A program made the translations under genes and the position numbers. Source: Oenanthe sinensis (lineage: Eukaryota > Streptophyta > Magnoliopsida > Apiales > Apiaceae). Taken from it: 64,000 bases of DNA. Shown piece after piece: positions 31,640-43,632 of the stretch. The notes under the pieces were generated by a model. It ran no database searches. It saw only the letters and a list, made by a program, of their open reading frames with translations, and had not been told where the DNA came from. The DNA is taken from the NCBI GenBank assembly GCA_028671895.1, contig CM053800.1, positions 17,257,886 through 17,321,885 of the forward strand, read 5' to 3'. Positions within the stretch are counted from its first letter, which is position 1. The number at the start of each line of letters is the position of its first letter.

Positions 31640-32276
31640 GGTCAATATGGTGCCATTAACAATGTATACACTCGTGCTGAAGAGGGTACTGTTGAAGGCT
31701 CCATTTGGTAGTTGGCTAAAAGCATGCGTATGCGGTGAATGACCAAGGCATTCATCAGCTCATCAACTACTGGCATAAGATCTTTGTATTCACATAATTT
31801 ATACTCTCTAGCCGAAATTTAACATCATATTGATGTCACGAGCTTTTATTTGATCACATGTTGAATACACATGCATCAATTGAGCTATTTGTCATTGCAG
31901 ACTCGTCAAGAACTCATATTCAATTTCGAAAAATACCCTCATGCAGGCTACCTCCCTAATCATCCTACTCTAAGCTACCAGGAAAGGCAAATTTAGATGA
32001 GGAGCTTAAGGCAGACCTTGATAGAGATTATCTGAAAACAATCACTTTACAGTTGGGCAACACTTATTGGCATTGTGCTGATTGAAATATTGTCAAGACA
32101 CGCTACAAATGAGTTATATCTCGGACAAAGAGACAACCCCGATTGGACAAAAGATGTTAAGCCATTAAATGCATTTGAGAGGTTTGGCAAGAAGCTAGAG
32201 GGCATTGAGAAGAAAATTGTTGAATTGAATAATGATAAAAAGTTGAAAAATAGGTGGAACCAGTGAATATGCCATA
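31640..32276 (+). pseudogene. Lipoxygenase pseudogene (C-terminal catalytic domain fragments)
   Basis: Three collinear blocks match plant lipoxygenases, enzymes that add oxygen to linoleic and linolenic acid. Block 1 (31643-31780): QYGAINNVYTRAEEGTVEGS then an in-frame TAG where the family has Gln, then after a frameshift AVNDQGIHQLINYWHK. Block 2 (about 31860-31915): MLNTHASIELFVIA. Block 3 (31930-32276): YPHAGYLPNHPT, LKTITLQL, EILSRHATNELYLGQRDNPD, ERFGKKLEGIEKKI and, after another shift, PVNMPY. The segment between blocks 2 and 3, about 200 residues including iron-ligand histidines, is deleted, and about 65 bp of foreign or intronic sequence separates blocks 1 and 2. It resembles 9-lipoxygenases; the subtype is uncertain. 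It cannot make an active enzyme. Confidence 0.85.
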
Positions 32277-32366
32277 TTAAACATGCCTTGTCATATATAT
32301 ATACAGTATATCAATCTAAGCCTTTCCTTGACATATTAAACATGCCTTGTCATATATATATACAGG
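32276..32366. repeat. 60-bp spaced direct repeat after the lipoxygenase relic
   Basis: TTAAACATGCCTTGTCATAT followed by ATATATACAG occurs twice, starting at about 32276 and 32336. The first copy directly follows the last recognisable lipoxygenase codons, so the duplication involves the degenerate gene end. Confidence 0.75.
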
Positions 32367-35300
32367 TAAATGTACTCTTCAAATTCATTACTGCTATAAA
32401 CAATATTGCACTAGTGAATAAAGTGTTGGCTATCGCCTACCATTGGGTTACAAAAACACAATTATGAAACAATTATTTCTTTATCTGATCTATAGGTGAG
32501 TCCTAAGTCCATGAGCTCAGGTAAAATACTAATGCCTCAAATATGATCCTTTCTTGTGCTAAACTATTAATCGCACTTGTTCACTTTTTGTGGTGTAATC
32601 TATACCATCTTTTTATTTTTAGTTTTAAGAACTATACATTACTAAAGTGATCATGTGATTGTTTTGGATCTTGATTGAGATAAAACGTGTAATCTATTAA
32701 TAAAGCTTTGTTTTATCTATGTGTCTTTAGTCTTGTGTTGTTAGGCACTACTGTGCAAATTAGTTTAGTTTAGTTTTTTTTTTAATTTTTGCCTTCAGTC
32801 GTTGCTTTATGTACATGTTAGAAGATCTCTAATGATATTAAATAAATCATATTTTCATAACTTGTTTCTAGCTTATAATATTTAAAATATTAGGATTTTT
32901 TTTAAGAGAGAACTTGTATTAATATTAATTGTGATTAAATTTGTTTAACAAGAGTCTGATGATATGATCTGGACAAGTGGGTTCATCTTATTATGCATAT
33001 TTTTAGAGATGAGGCACACAAGATTTTGTGATGTTCTCTGCGCGAATTTCTTTTATTTTGAGTTTATAACTACTAATTATATACAGAACTTAATTTTTGT
33101 TGCAGGTTATTGCTGTTCGACTACATCAATAACCACGACAGTAGATAGAAATTTATATTTATATCATGTTATCTCTACCTAGAAATGAATTTCATAGCAT
33201 ATTGTTTATATGTTGCACTTGGTTTTTTTTTATATATAATTTTGGTGCAGAATCTTGTTATATTGACTATTTCTAAAGGTCACAGGCAAGAGCTCCACTC
33301 ATACTGATCGAAGACATTAAAAGTTAATCAACCATTCTAGCTAGAAGTGGTACCAGGTTATATGGATGGGGTGCAAGAAAACTTGATAACACATATACCA
33401 CTTTCAGATAAGAACATGGATGACGAGTTTAATAGTGATGTGTAAGTTGGAATTATGTACAACACACAAATTTGGCAGAGCCAATGAAGGGTTTCTAGCT
33501 AAATTGCTCTGGGCACAGCTATGATATGTACTATTTTAATATGCACTTTAGAAATTCTTTGTTTAATTGATACTTTGTTAAGAGGGTTAGTTTTTGTCAG
33601 CAAGTATGTACATTAAGTACTGTCTAACTTTTACTTTTAAAAGGTGCCAGTTTTGTTTAACTGCATATTTCTATCTTGAGAGGGTCATTTGCAGATTTGC
33701 TAAAATGGAACCAAGTGTTTTTGCGGATATATTTAAGTCAAGCGCTTGATGACAGTTTATGGTGTTTTACAAGTTGCAACAGGCTGATAATGTCGAGGGA
33801 TTGTACTATCTACATTAAAAAAACGTGTGAATATCGGCATGCTGTGAGTTGATGCAAAAGTTTTGAGAATAAAGCCATAGATTATCAATTATCTAACTTC
33901 CAGAAGATCTGTGTGACGTTGGTTACATTAAAGCTCATGTACTATTAAAATTATTGGGCATTTGCTGGGTACATGCCTTGGCTATCTGATATAATAAAGG
34001 TAATATAATTATGCATCTTTCCGGTATGAGGTACAGAAGTTTAATAACACATATATGATAAAAGTTTTATATTTTGGAGTTCAGTTTATTTCTACTTTTG
34101 TTAATATTGTTTTATATTCGATCTGTGATATGATCTTGTAATTGATTAAAGATGAAAGTTTGCGTTTGCTAGCCTGAAGATTACAGGTATTTACAGGTTT
34201 GAACATGTCCGGCGCTTGATAATTGTTATCGATCAGACTTTTGCCGACAATACATGGAGTTGTAATGTTGTACGGTACACACAAATTTAAACCAAAATTA
34301 AGATGAAATTTTATTGCTCATATATATATATTTGTTTATATCTAATATTGTGTTTAGCTTTGTTGTTTATAAGTTGCAACAGAACAATGTTGATAAAGTC
34401 CTGGTGCACTGAAGACTTGCAGCTGCTAAATGATATTAAAAACATTATAATTGACCTTAATTTTGTCTGTGAGGCAATGGATCTATCTAGAAATACGAGG
34501 TTCTAGATTCATAGAGGGGAATGAGGCTAAACCCACAAAGTAGTCACCGAACAGTAGCAACCCTTCTTCTTATGAAGGTCAGAGGGTACCAACAAGCTGG
34601 ACTGGTGTACTGCGTGAGAGCCTTCATTTTTATATCGGAGTTTTACTCCTAGAAGATGTACTTGATACATTCTTCCTCCCATTCCTATGATGATGAAGTG
34701 CTCAAATTATGTGAACGGCTAGATTCACATGAATATCAAGCTGTAAGTCCAGAATGAATATACTTTCTGTTCCAAGAGTATCTAGGTCGAAACCTTTCAT
34801 CTTCATGACCTGCAAAATATACATAATTAAGATTCTTTGAGCAAAAAATGTAAATTCAGAGCCATACCTAATTGTGACCTATGATAGATTCTAACATATT
34901 TGCAGAAAATATACAAAATACGAGTACAAAATTGATTAAATTGCATTAAGTATGCATATAGTATCATGCAAATAAACAGTGCATTACACGAAAATCCAAA
35001 AAAGACGCACAACACATGAATACATAATGTTATAATGGAACAAATCCAAAAATACATACCTGAAATTTTGAGGTATCTGAGACCAATGTTAGATATTTTC
35101 TATAAATATCTATTTTTAAAAAATAAATTTCAAAATTATTTTCTTATAAAATCTTTTCAGTATTTAATTAAAGATATTTCAGTATCACCTGAAATCGATG
35201 CTAAGTGTTAGTATATATTAACTTTGGAACTTCTCGATCTCTCATTAGATTGCAGGACGTCCTATGCACGGGAAAGATTGGAGCAACATGGAGTACCTAA

Positions 35301-35520
35301 ACGATGTTTTTCTTCTTTTACATTCACACCATTAAATTTTCTCCTCATGTTTTAGTGTGATCATTTCTGGCACAATTTTTAATTGAAATATTCAAAATAT
35401 CACTTTTTGAAAAAATGATCCTTTCTAGCATAATATATGCATTTCTTGAAAAGGTATTATCTCAATCATATGTTTCTTTTCTGCTATCATTTAAATTTAG
35501 TTTCGGAAAAGCATAAAAAA
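32367..35520. other. Non-coding stretch, nothing recognised
   Basis: AT-rich DNA with only short chance frames. I see no domain, RNA gene or terminal repeat that I can support. Confidence 0.5.
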
Positions 35521-35524
35521 ATAT

Positions 35525-35950
35525 ATACTATAACAATCTAAGCCCACAACTCAATATATACCGGGCCCAACAATTCACCACAAGTCAGCCAATAAACCCT
35601 AACAATTTTTAGTATACATTAGTTATTGACTTGTACTTATAAAAGGCCAAAACATATACTAATTATTCGATTAGCGACGTTTAAAACACGTCACCTTATT
35701 GGGCTGACGTCCCCATCGAGCCCACAGACAAACTTACGAAACATGTGCAGTGCCTTAACACTTCCGGCCGGGTATGACTCTGTTTCTATATATAACAACC
35801 CAACCCCACAACTGAATGCATAACGGACCCAACAACTCATCACAGAGCAGCCCATAAAAGGTAGAACCTTTTGATGTACATTAATTATTGATTTGTCCCT
35901 ATAAATGTCTCAAACATACTCTAACTATTTGATGTGGGATGTTACATACA
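35525..35950. repeat. Diverged tandem duplication of about 265 bp
   Basis: The block from about 35535 (CCCACAACTCAATATATACCGG, CCCAACAATTCACCAC, AGTATACATTAGTTATTGACTTG, CATATACTAATTATTCGAT) is repeated from about 35800 (CCCCACAACTGAATGCATAACGG, CCCAACAACTCATCAC, TGTACATTAATTATTGATTTG, CATACTCTAACTATTTGAT). Identity is roughly 75% by eye. It resembles a repeat derived from a retroelement or a non-autonomous transposon, but no termini were found. Confidence 0.6.
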
Positions 35951-36376
35951 CCGAGTTGGAATGCACATAACAAATATGTGTTATCTTATCTGATTTTTCC
36001 CACCAATATAGCATGGCATGCATAAAATATTTAAAAATGAAGAATCTTAGCTTCTTGTTCTTGATGAGAGAAAAAATGTATTACAAATTTTCAAGATCTA
36101 GAACAATGAAGCAGTGTGCTCAACTAAGTACCCATGTGGTAGTGATGTTTCAACCCACTACAGCCGCTTTTGAGGTAAATGCCGGTGTTTGGTAATATAA
36201 AAAATAGATTTTCAGAATTGGGCTTTTGATTTAAAAGCAGCTTTTATAAAAAGCTGGATTTCCTAACTTTTAAGGACAACAGGTTACCTAGATTTTGTGC
36301 ACAACTAGCAATTTCCCCCATTTCAAACCCTCAGCTCCATCATATATATTTCATATTCATTTTTCAACAAGAAAAA

Positions 36377-36378
<2 letters not shown>

Positions 36379-36457
<79 letters not shown>

Positions 36458-36478
36458 GTATATGTATATATATATACC
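36379..36478. repeat. (TA)n/(TATATG)n microsatellite
   Basis: About 100 bp of TA dinucleotides interrupted twice by TATATGTATATG, forming a higher-order duplication. Confidence 0.95.
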
Positions 36479-36537
36479 TATCATTGTTATTATACATCAC
36501 GTCATATATATTACAAGTAAATTACTGTTCTAAAGAA

Positions 36538-36542
36538 TTAAG
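36538..36542. other. Element G target site duplication, left
   Basis: TTAAG before the left LTR; the same five bases follow the right LTR at 41014-41018. Confidence 0.8.
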
Positions 36543-37698
36543 TGTTAGGGAGTATACTGAACTATTTGTTTGAAATATATATGAAATTGTCCTTTTTATT
36601 GAGAATTTTGAATGCATATTTTAACATTGTTTGTATATTATATATTGTGGATAATCTAGTATCAAATGGGATAACAGAAGATTAGATTTTTAGTATCTAT
36701 ATATAATATAATAAATATTCACAATTTAAGTGGAGTTAACAAACCACTAGAATGACTAGAGTATTATTTGAAAATAATCTATCTTGATTATTGAATAATA
36801 CTTGCATGATTTGTGTATATTGAACGAGATTAAAATATTAGAATTTTTATTCTATTCTAATAATAAAGAAGAACTAAGATTCTATAATATTATTATTGCT
36901 TACGTTCTTAATTCGGATACAGTGATTGGCACTGGTATGCAATGCATATGTTTTGATTCATATGTGTTGTAATTTATTATTAATCACAATATTATATTTT
37001 GGACAATGACATTGCATACATAGTGGATATTAACTATAAAAGGAAACCATGTCAAAAAATATTCGAGTGATGATATCCTCTTGAAAGCTCATAAAGATAA
37101 TTATATTTTAGTCCTGCAGACAGATTTGTTCTTGCATAATTATAAGGTTGATTGGATGATCAAGGATAAAAGGTATTGATTAAATAAATTATCAGAAATT
37201 AATTTAATTAATAGACACTCGATATCTTAAACATGGTGAATTTAATAAGCAAGTAATATTGGAGCCGAATTAAATAATTAAATTATGACATTAGGAGTTG
37301 TAGTGTAAATATTAATTCTTTAGTGGATTGAATTAATATTTAATGATATTGGGCTTGACCCAGAATGTCATTGGAAAACCCGACCTAATTATCCAGGATT
37401 CCTACTATAGCATATATATTGACTTTATTCTCTTCTAGCTAAGGGGTTTGGAAACTAGGGTTTTTGTGAGCAACCGTTCAAGGAGGCAACCAAGAACTAG
37501 GGTTCCAAGACGTCAAAACTAGAAGAGAGGCAACATTGGGAGGATCAAAGACCACACTTTGCTCAAGATGAATACGAGAATACAGTAGAAGACGTGGATT
37601 TGAATCGCTTGCGCCGTAGCGATTAAGGTTAATTTTCTATTCAAACTCGTTTATTTTCCTATCATAAAATGCAGCATCATGATTCGATTATCCCAATA
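36543..37698 (+). repeat. Element G left LTR
   Basis: Starts TGTTAGGGAGTATACTG and ends TCCCAATA (right copy CCCAACA). It has a TATA-like CATATATATTGAC near 37410 and a conserved stretch GCAACCGTTCAAGGAGGCAA near 37470-37490, and a GAATCGCTTGCGCCGTAGCG block near its end. Confidence 0.85.
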
Positions 37699-37700
37699 AC

Positions 37701-37713
37701 TGGCATCAAGAGC
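37701..37713 (+). other. Element G primer binding site
   Basis: TGGCATCAAGAGC, a variant of the tRNA-Met primer site with a C for T at the fourth base and an extra A. Such variants are common in degenerate copia copies. Confidence 0.6.
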
Positions 37714-39349
37714 TAGATTCTAGGGTTCCGCGTTATATGATATGATGTCCATGTCATAATTATGTATGTATATAGTGGTGGGCTTGTATTATTTTTCTGA
37801 TATAGGTTGTTATCCACTATTATGGTCGTGGTTGTAATTATGTATTTGGATACCCCGTGATTTATCGTGGTTGTAAATTAAATCATGAGGGTCGATCATG
37901 ATTAGTTTTAATTTTTGATTTATATTCTAATTGTAATCTTGTAATTTGAATTATATTCAATTTAGGTTATGATTTGATGTAATAGAATAGATTTTTCTGT
38001 TGTATTTGTCATATGTAATTGTATGATCAACGAAGATGCGAGAAACATAGTTCTTCTGCTGCTACATGCTGTTTTCATGGCTGCTTTGCTGTTCTGGCTA
38101 CAGATTTTGTATACGATATCCGATTGAGATGAATAATACCTTTTCGAAAATGGCAGAACGAGACCTACAGGCTGAGAAGGGTCACATTTCCCGATTTTTC
38201 ATGCCATTCTGAGCTCGTTTAGGTAGTCAAATAGGCGCCTAAAGATTTTCAAAAAATTTCAAGGGATGAATTTGAAGATTATTTTCGGGGCTATAATAAT
38301 GGATGTATTTTTATTATGTTTTACTTAATTTTTGCTTATCTTGATTATTGCTACTATGTGTTCCATGTTTGTGTTGTTATGCCATGTGATACTAACTCTT
38401 CGCGTGCTAGAACGACATGGACATAGGGCTGTTTTATTATACTTTAATCATGATGAGTATACTGCTATGTTATGTGTTATATGTATTATTATTATGATAC
38501 ATGTGGACTGCGAAAAAATGACATAGGGCGATGCATCTAGATAAAATCATCATAGTAAAATACTAAGTGGGAGAGGGAATTAATTTGGTATTAAATCCCA
38601 TGGTCTCCATTATTGTTTGTATGTAATTTAACACTAAGGCGAATATAAATTATGTATACATCACCCATCATGGAATGTAATTTATGGTGTCTACTGTGTT
38701 ATGGAAATTACTAGAACAAACTTCTAAAATTAATTATGAATATTGGAAGGTATATATGTCACCCAATGTGGCGTACTAAGTTTAATAGAATTCAAATAAT
38801 AAAAAGATACCCTCTTTTTTGATAGATTTCATGCTCAACTAGGAAGAGAATCTAAAATAACACATCTTTGAGTATTCTTGCATTGGTATCTAGGAAAGCG
38901 TGCAACTTACCTGTCCATTTCGATTGGTATCTAGAAAAGTGGTTAGCCTCTTGGCAATGCTTCCACAGGCCTAACCAGTCAGTCTGAATACTCTTTAGAT
39001 TTGTAATTTTAGTAGTATCTTATTGTTAGGAGCAAGAATTTATCAAAGTCAAAAGACGCATCTGGTATTATTATAAATTTAAGATTTAATAATGGTATAC
39101 ACTTAGCTATGAAAAATAATATAGACCATCATAACGTGGCTAATTATTTAGTAGTAGGACCTAAGTAACATTTAAATAAATTTAGGTAGTATATAAGTCA
39201 CCCAACGTGACATACCAGAAGCCTATGGTGTTTAAGTGTTAGTGTTTTAATTTTAAATAATTGTTAGATGGACCAATTTTTTTAAACACCCTCTAATTAT
39301 GTGTTATATGTATGATTCTTAGTATATAATGAGTTTTAATCCATTTTTT
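37714..39349 (+). other. Element G leader, non-coding
   Basis: 1.6 kb without coding capacity. It holds small stem-loops: GTCAC-CCAAC-GTGAC at 39197-39211, and a related GTCACCCAATGTGGC near 38757. TTGGTATCTAGRAAAG occurs twice near 38884 and 38923. Confidence 0.55.
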
Positions 39350-39840
39350 TACCATACTTAAGGATAACAAACTTACTGGACCTAACTATATCGAATGAAA
39401 ATGTAATTTGGACATTGTGTTGACTGTTGAGGAGTATAAATTTTGCATTAATGAACCCAAACAAGATGAGCCTGCTGAAAATGCTTCTGAAGTTTAGATG
39501 GAGTTTTATAAGAAGTGGACTAAGGCTGATGAGATGTCGCGATGTTACATTCTGGCAGCAATGTCAAGTGTTTTGCAGCATCAGCATTAGGCTATGGCCA
39601 CTACTTCAAATATGCTCTTCAATCTCAAAGAAATTTTTGGAGATCATAATAGGGCTGCAAGGGAAGTAACAATGAAAGCTTTAATGAACACTCAGATGGC
39701 TAAAGGGACACCTGTAAGGAATTATATTCGTAGGATAATGTCATATCTGAATGAGATAGAGATCCTTGGTGCTGAGGTTGATGGGGAAACCTAGATCGAT
39801 ATCATCCTTATGATTTTGCCCAGAAGTTTTGAGCAGTTCT
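39350..39840 (+). pseudogene. Element G gag remnant
   Basis: The translation gives the N-terminal half of a copia gag of the UBN2 type: KLTGPNY at the start, TVEEYKFCINEP, a WTKADEMSRCYILAAMSSVL helix, MLFNLKEIFGDHNRAAREVT, MKALMNTQMAKGTPVRNYIR and a final LPRSFEQF. There are in-frame stops, including where the family has Trp and near 39793, and pol is absent. The frame breaks off at GAGCAGTTC, exactly where flank-like sequence begins. Confidence 0.8.
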
Positions 39841-39851
39841 AAAGAATTAAG

Positions 39852-41013
39852 TGTTAGGGAGTATACTAAACTATTCGTATGAAGTATATATGACATTGTC
39901 CTTTCTATTGTGAATCTTGAATGCATATTTTAACATTTTTTGTATATTATATATTATGGATAATTTAGTATCAATTGGGATAACAGAAGATTTGATTGTC
40001 AATGTCTATATATAATATAATATATAAATGTTCACATTTTAACTGGAGTTAAACAAACCATTGGAATGACTGGAGTATTATTTAGAAATAATCTATCTTG
40101 ATTATTGAATAATACTTGTATGATTTGTGTATATTGAACGGGATTAAAATATTAGAATTGTTCTTCTATTCTGATAATAAAGAAGACCTAAGATTCTATA
40201 ATATTATTACTGCTTAGGTTCTAAATCCGGATACAGTGATTGACACTTGTATGCAATGCACATGTTTTGATTCATATGTGATGTGATTTATTGTTAATCA
40301 CAATATTATGTTTTGGACAATGATATTGCATACATAGTGGGATATTGACTATAAAAGTAAATCGGGTTCGAAAATATTTGGGTGATGATGTCCTTTTGAA
40401 ATCTCATAAAGATAATTATGTTTTAGTCCTGCAGACAGATTTGTTCTTGCATAATTATAAGGTTGAGTGGATGATCAAGGATAAAAGATATTGATTAAAT
40501 TAATTATCAGAAATTAATTTAATTAATGGATATTCGCTATCTTAAAAGTGGAAAATTTAATAAGCAAATAATATTAGAGCCGAATTAAATAATTAAATTA
40601 CGACATTAGGAGAGGTAGTGCAAATATTAATTCTTTAATGGATTGAATTAATATTTAATGACATTGGGCTTGACAAAGAATGTCATTGAAAGACCCGACC
40701 TAATTATCCAGGATCCCTACTGTAGCCTATATATTCATCTTATTCTCTTGTAATTAATGGGTTTGGAAACTAGGGTTTTTGTGAGCAGCCGTTCAAGGAG
40801 GCAACCAAGAACTAGGGTTCCAAGATCTCAAAGCTCGAAGGGAGGCAACCTTGGAGGGATCAAAGGTCACACTTCACTCAAGGTGAATACGGAAATACAG
40901 TAGAAGACGTGGATTTGAATCGCTTGCGCCATAGCGATTAAGGTTATTTTTCTATTCAAACTCGTTTGTTTTCATATCATAAAATGCAACATCATGATTC
41001 GATTGTCCCAACA
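39852..41013 (+). repeat. Element G right LTR
   Basis: Collinear with the left LTR over its whole length at about 90% identity. It ends GTCCCAACA and is followed by TTAAG. The 16 bases before it (39836-39851) equal those before the left LTR (36527-36542). Confidence 0.85.
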
Positions 41014-41607
41014 TTAAGGAGCGCCCAGTTTGAGAAGTACTATCTTTGATTACTACCGGCACTGATTTGTGGTAATTATTCTTTTTTTTCCTGTATGTAT
41101 GAATATATGTATATATATCTTGGATATGCTACAGTAATCTATGAATAACAATTAATTATAATCTAGTCTTCTTCTTGTCTTGACTTGTTGATTGTTGATG
41201 ATTAGTATCTTCTTATGGTTTGTTCTTATTTAAGCTATGTTGTAGTGATCATATGTACCTACTTTTCCCTCCATAATATTATGTGAATTAGAAAGTTTCA
41301 TGGCTTTCAATCTAATTAATATGATGAGTAATAAATTTATATAACCACAAAATAGTGGATATCTTCTAGTAAATTGGTTTTATAGTATAACTTTACAAGG
41401 ACATGATTTAGGAGCTGGTTAATGGTTGTTTACTAGTTTTTAAGAATATTAAATAGTCAAAAAAAATGTAGATTAGTAAAGTAGAGTTTGTTATGCCTAA
41501 AATACTGAAGTCTAGAACCCCTCTTGAAAGAATTATCCTGAGCAAATGCAGGTTGTTAAAATTTTCACTGACGTATCAATGTGTACGTATACTTTATCAT
41601 ATAATAG
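41014..41607. other. Non-coding stretch, nothing recognised
   Basis: No open frame or repeat that I can support; ordinary AT-rich intergenic sequence. Confidence 0.5.
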
Positions 41608-41969
41608 ATGGAACATAATAAACAATATAAGTCGACCAAGAAGTCTATAAAGATAAAACTTGGAAAAGCAACTTGGAACTTAAAGATAACACATATACTT
41701 TATGATGTTTGTATATTTATGATCAACAAGGGATTGCTGCCTTCTACACACTTTAATATAGAAGGATGGAAATTTGTAGTAACAAATTTTCATAAATGGA
41801 GTGGATTGATGTATGAAAGATAACAACTAAAAAATAAATGGGATTTAATGAGAATAGAACGGAAACCGGGGAAAAAATAATAGGTAAAGAAACAGGATTA
41901 GGTTGAGATCCAAGATTAGAGACAGTGGATGCGCCACCTGATTGGTGGAACGTAAAAATTAAGGTAATG
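41608..41969 (+). pseudogene. Myb/SANT-like domain relic
   Basis: The frame from 41608 contains the helix pattern of the plant Myb/SANT-like domain (Myb_DNA-bind_3 type): FMINKGLLPSTHFNIEGWKF, VVTNFHKWSGLMYER, a stop, then QLKNKWDLMR. A second frame gives GKETGLG, a stop where Trp is expected, DPRLETVDAPPDWWNVKIK, ending before GTAATG, which could be a splice donor. This domain occurs in LIMYB-like nuclear proteins and in the DNA-binding protein of PIF/Harbinger transposons. I cannot tell which parent it had. Two stops and a frameshift make it non-functional. Confidence 0.75.
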
Positions 41970-42529
41970 CCTATTTAAGTTTATGTTGTTATATTTTCAT
42001 TAAGTTTAATGAGTCTTGTTGGTAGCATTATTTCTTAGAAATTTGGTCACGTGTTATCTTTTTGTTATAGAAATTATTAACAATCTCAACGTCATTCATT
42101 CTAATCTAGAACTTGATAAATGAGTTTTTTGCCGTTGTCTTTTATTTTGTCTCAAAAATTTTCAATTCGTGATATGTCAAGATTTATTCAATTCGTGATA
42201 CAATTTTTCATGAAGTTGATATGCATTCAGATTTTCTGTTAAGAGATATTTTTTGAGACTATCGACCAGTGTCATTAGAGCAAAATGTGAGATCAAATGA
42301 GATTGACATACTTGACAATCAAATTACTTCTAGTCTAATGATGTAAATCGAATGAGTTATTTTTCATTCGATTATTTTATATTCTTAAAAAATTGTATGA
42401 CATTCAACTATTTATTTGAATTTTATTTTTACTTATTCAATTGTATGTAGATATTTTAATTTTATTAAGAATGCATAATTTAGAGATTAGATATAAAATA
42501 ATAATTTATATGTGATTATAAATATCAAT
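41970..42529. other. Non-coding stretch, nothing recognised
   Basis: AT-rich, with a small direct repeat of TTCAATTCGTGATA near 42160-42200. No gene seen. Confidence 0.5.
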
Positions 42530-42705
42530 AGCACTTTTGAGAAATTATTACCAAACACAAATGTAACAGCTTTTAGTTCAACAACAAATTTATTTTTAAT
42601 ATTACTAAACAGTCTCATCATTTATAAACCACACTTTTTTTACTAGCCTTTTTTCTCACAACTATAATAATTTTCAACAGCAATCCCAAACATACCCTAA
42701 ATATA
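42530..42705 (-). mobile_element. hAT-like MITE, copy 2 (partial)
   Basis: The complement starts GGGTATGTTTGGGATTGCTG and continues TTGTGAGAAAAAAGGCTAG, homologous to the left end of the MITE at 30340 (TTTGTTTGATAGTGTTGTTG, CTGTGAGAAAAAATGCTGG). Only the first part aligns well; the other terminus is not evident. Confidence 0.5.
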
Positions 42706-42899
42706 TAACATGTCTTGCATGCACATGCTCCACTTAACCAGTTGCTGAAAGTAGAAATAGACAAAACACTCTTTACATATTTATACATTCTATTTTTAGC
42801 TATGACTTAGTACAAGACAAACTACCGATTATGCCTCTTATCTTCTGTCATTATGTTTTGTTCTATCTTCAAATTTCTATTGTAAACTTGTCACCTTCA

Positions 42900-43618
42900 T
42901 GTAGCGGTTTGACTAATGTTGAGCATGTCAGGTGCTTCATTTACTTGTCTGTTGATTTTGCGAGTTTCCATGAATTTAGCCAAACGTTGATATCGTGAGT
43001 TTTAGTTGAATCTGAAACCTTCACACTTCTCGAAATATTCTATTTAGACTTCACGACAAGATTGATTTTCTTACTTCACGACATGTCTGATTCTAGACTT
43101 CACGACATGCCTGAATCTTGACTTCTCGACAAACTTAGTTTTTCTTACTTCATAACAAACTTGTTTCTTAACTTCTCGACAAACTTAGTTTTTCTGACTT
43201 CATTACATGTCTGATTCTAGACTTCACGACATGCCTGATTTTCTGACTTCATGGCGAACTTGTTTTTGGACTTCACGACTAACTTGATTTTTGACTTCAC
43301 GACAACTTGATTTCTAGGCTTTCCAATATGCTTCATTATGGACTTCTTGACAACTTGCCTTAAATAGATATATTCTTCAACTCTGCAATTCTTATTTTTT
43401 GTCAGCTTACTACTCCTGCTGCTTGAACAACTGTCATTCAACTTCTTCCAGGCTTTATTTGATGATCATATTTATATTTTTCAATAACAAAATGAGAATT
43501 TTTCATAGCAAAATACAATTAGAACTAAGTCCTTGATATTCTATAAAAGTTTCTTCTAGTCAAGTTTATACAACAGAAATATAATTACTAAATAATGTAG
43601 GCTTGTATTGATCCAACA
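42900..43618 (-). repeat. Element F 3' LTR (left end uncertain)
   Basis: Read on the minus strand, an LTR starts TGTTGGATCAATACAAGCC at 43618, directly after a polypurine tract. From 43020 to 43340 it carries at least eleven copies of ACTTCACGACA/ACTTCTCGACA-type words every 20-35 bp. No CCCCC run or CA-type end could be found on the left, so the LTR is probably truncated; 42900 is an estimate. Confidence 0.6.
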
Positions 43619-43632
43619 ATCTCCCCCAATTT
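43619..43632 (-). other. Element F polypurine tract
   Basis: The minus strand reads AAATTGGGGGAGAT beside the TG of the LTR, the same class of tract as in C and E. It fixes orientation and shows the sequence to the right is the 3' interior of F. Confidence 0.8.

Larger units (their letters stand above)
36543..41013 (+). mobile_element. Element G: LTR-gag-LTR copia derivative
   Basis: LTRs of 1156 bp (36543-37698) and 1162 bp (39852-41013) differ by about 9% in the first 380 bp, so the element is old. Both flanks carry TTAAG. The interior of 2.15 kb has a primer site, a long leader and the first part of a degenerate gag, but no pol and no polypurine tract. Instead, the right LTR is preceded by a 16-base copy of the left genomic flank, so the element was rearranged by recombination. 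Confidence 0.85.

Noticed and set aside
36379..36478. CRISPR-like or satellite structure
   Set aside because: It is a plain TA/TATATG microsatellite.
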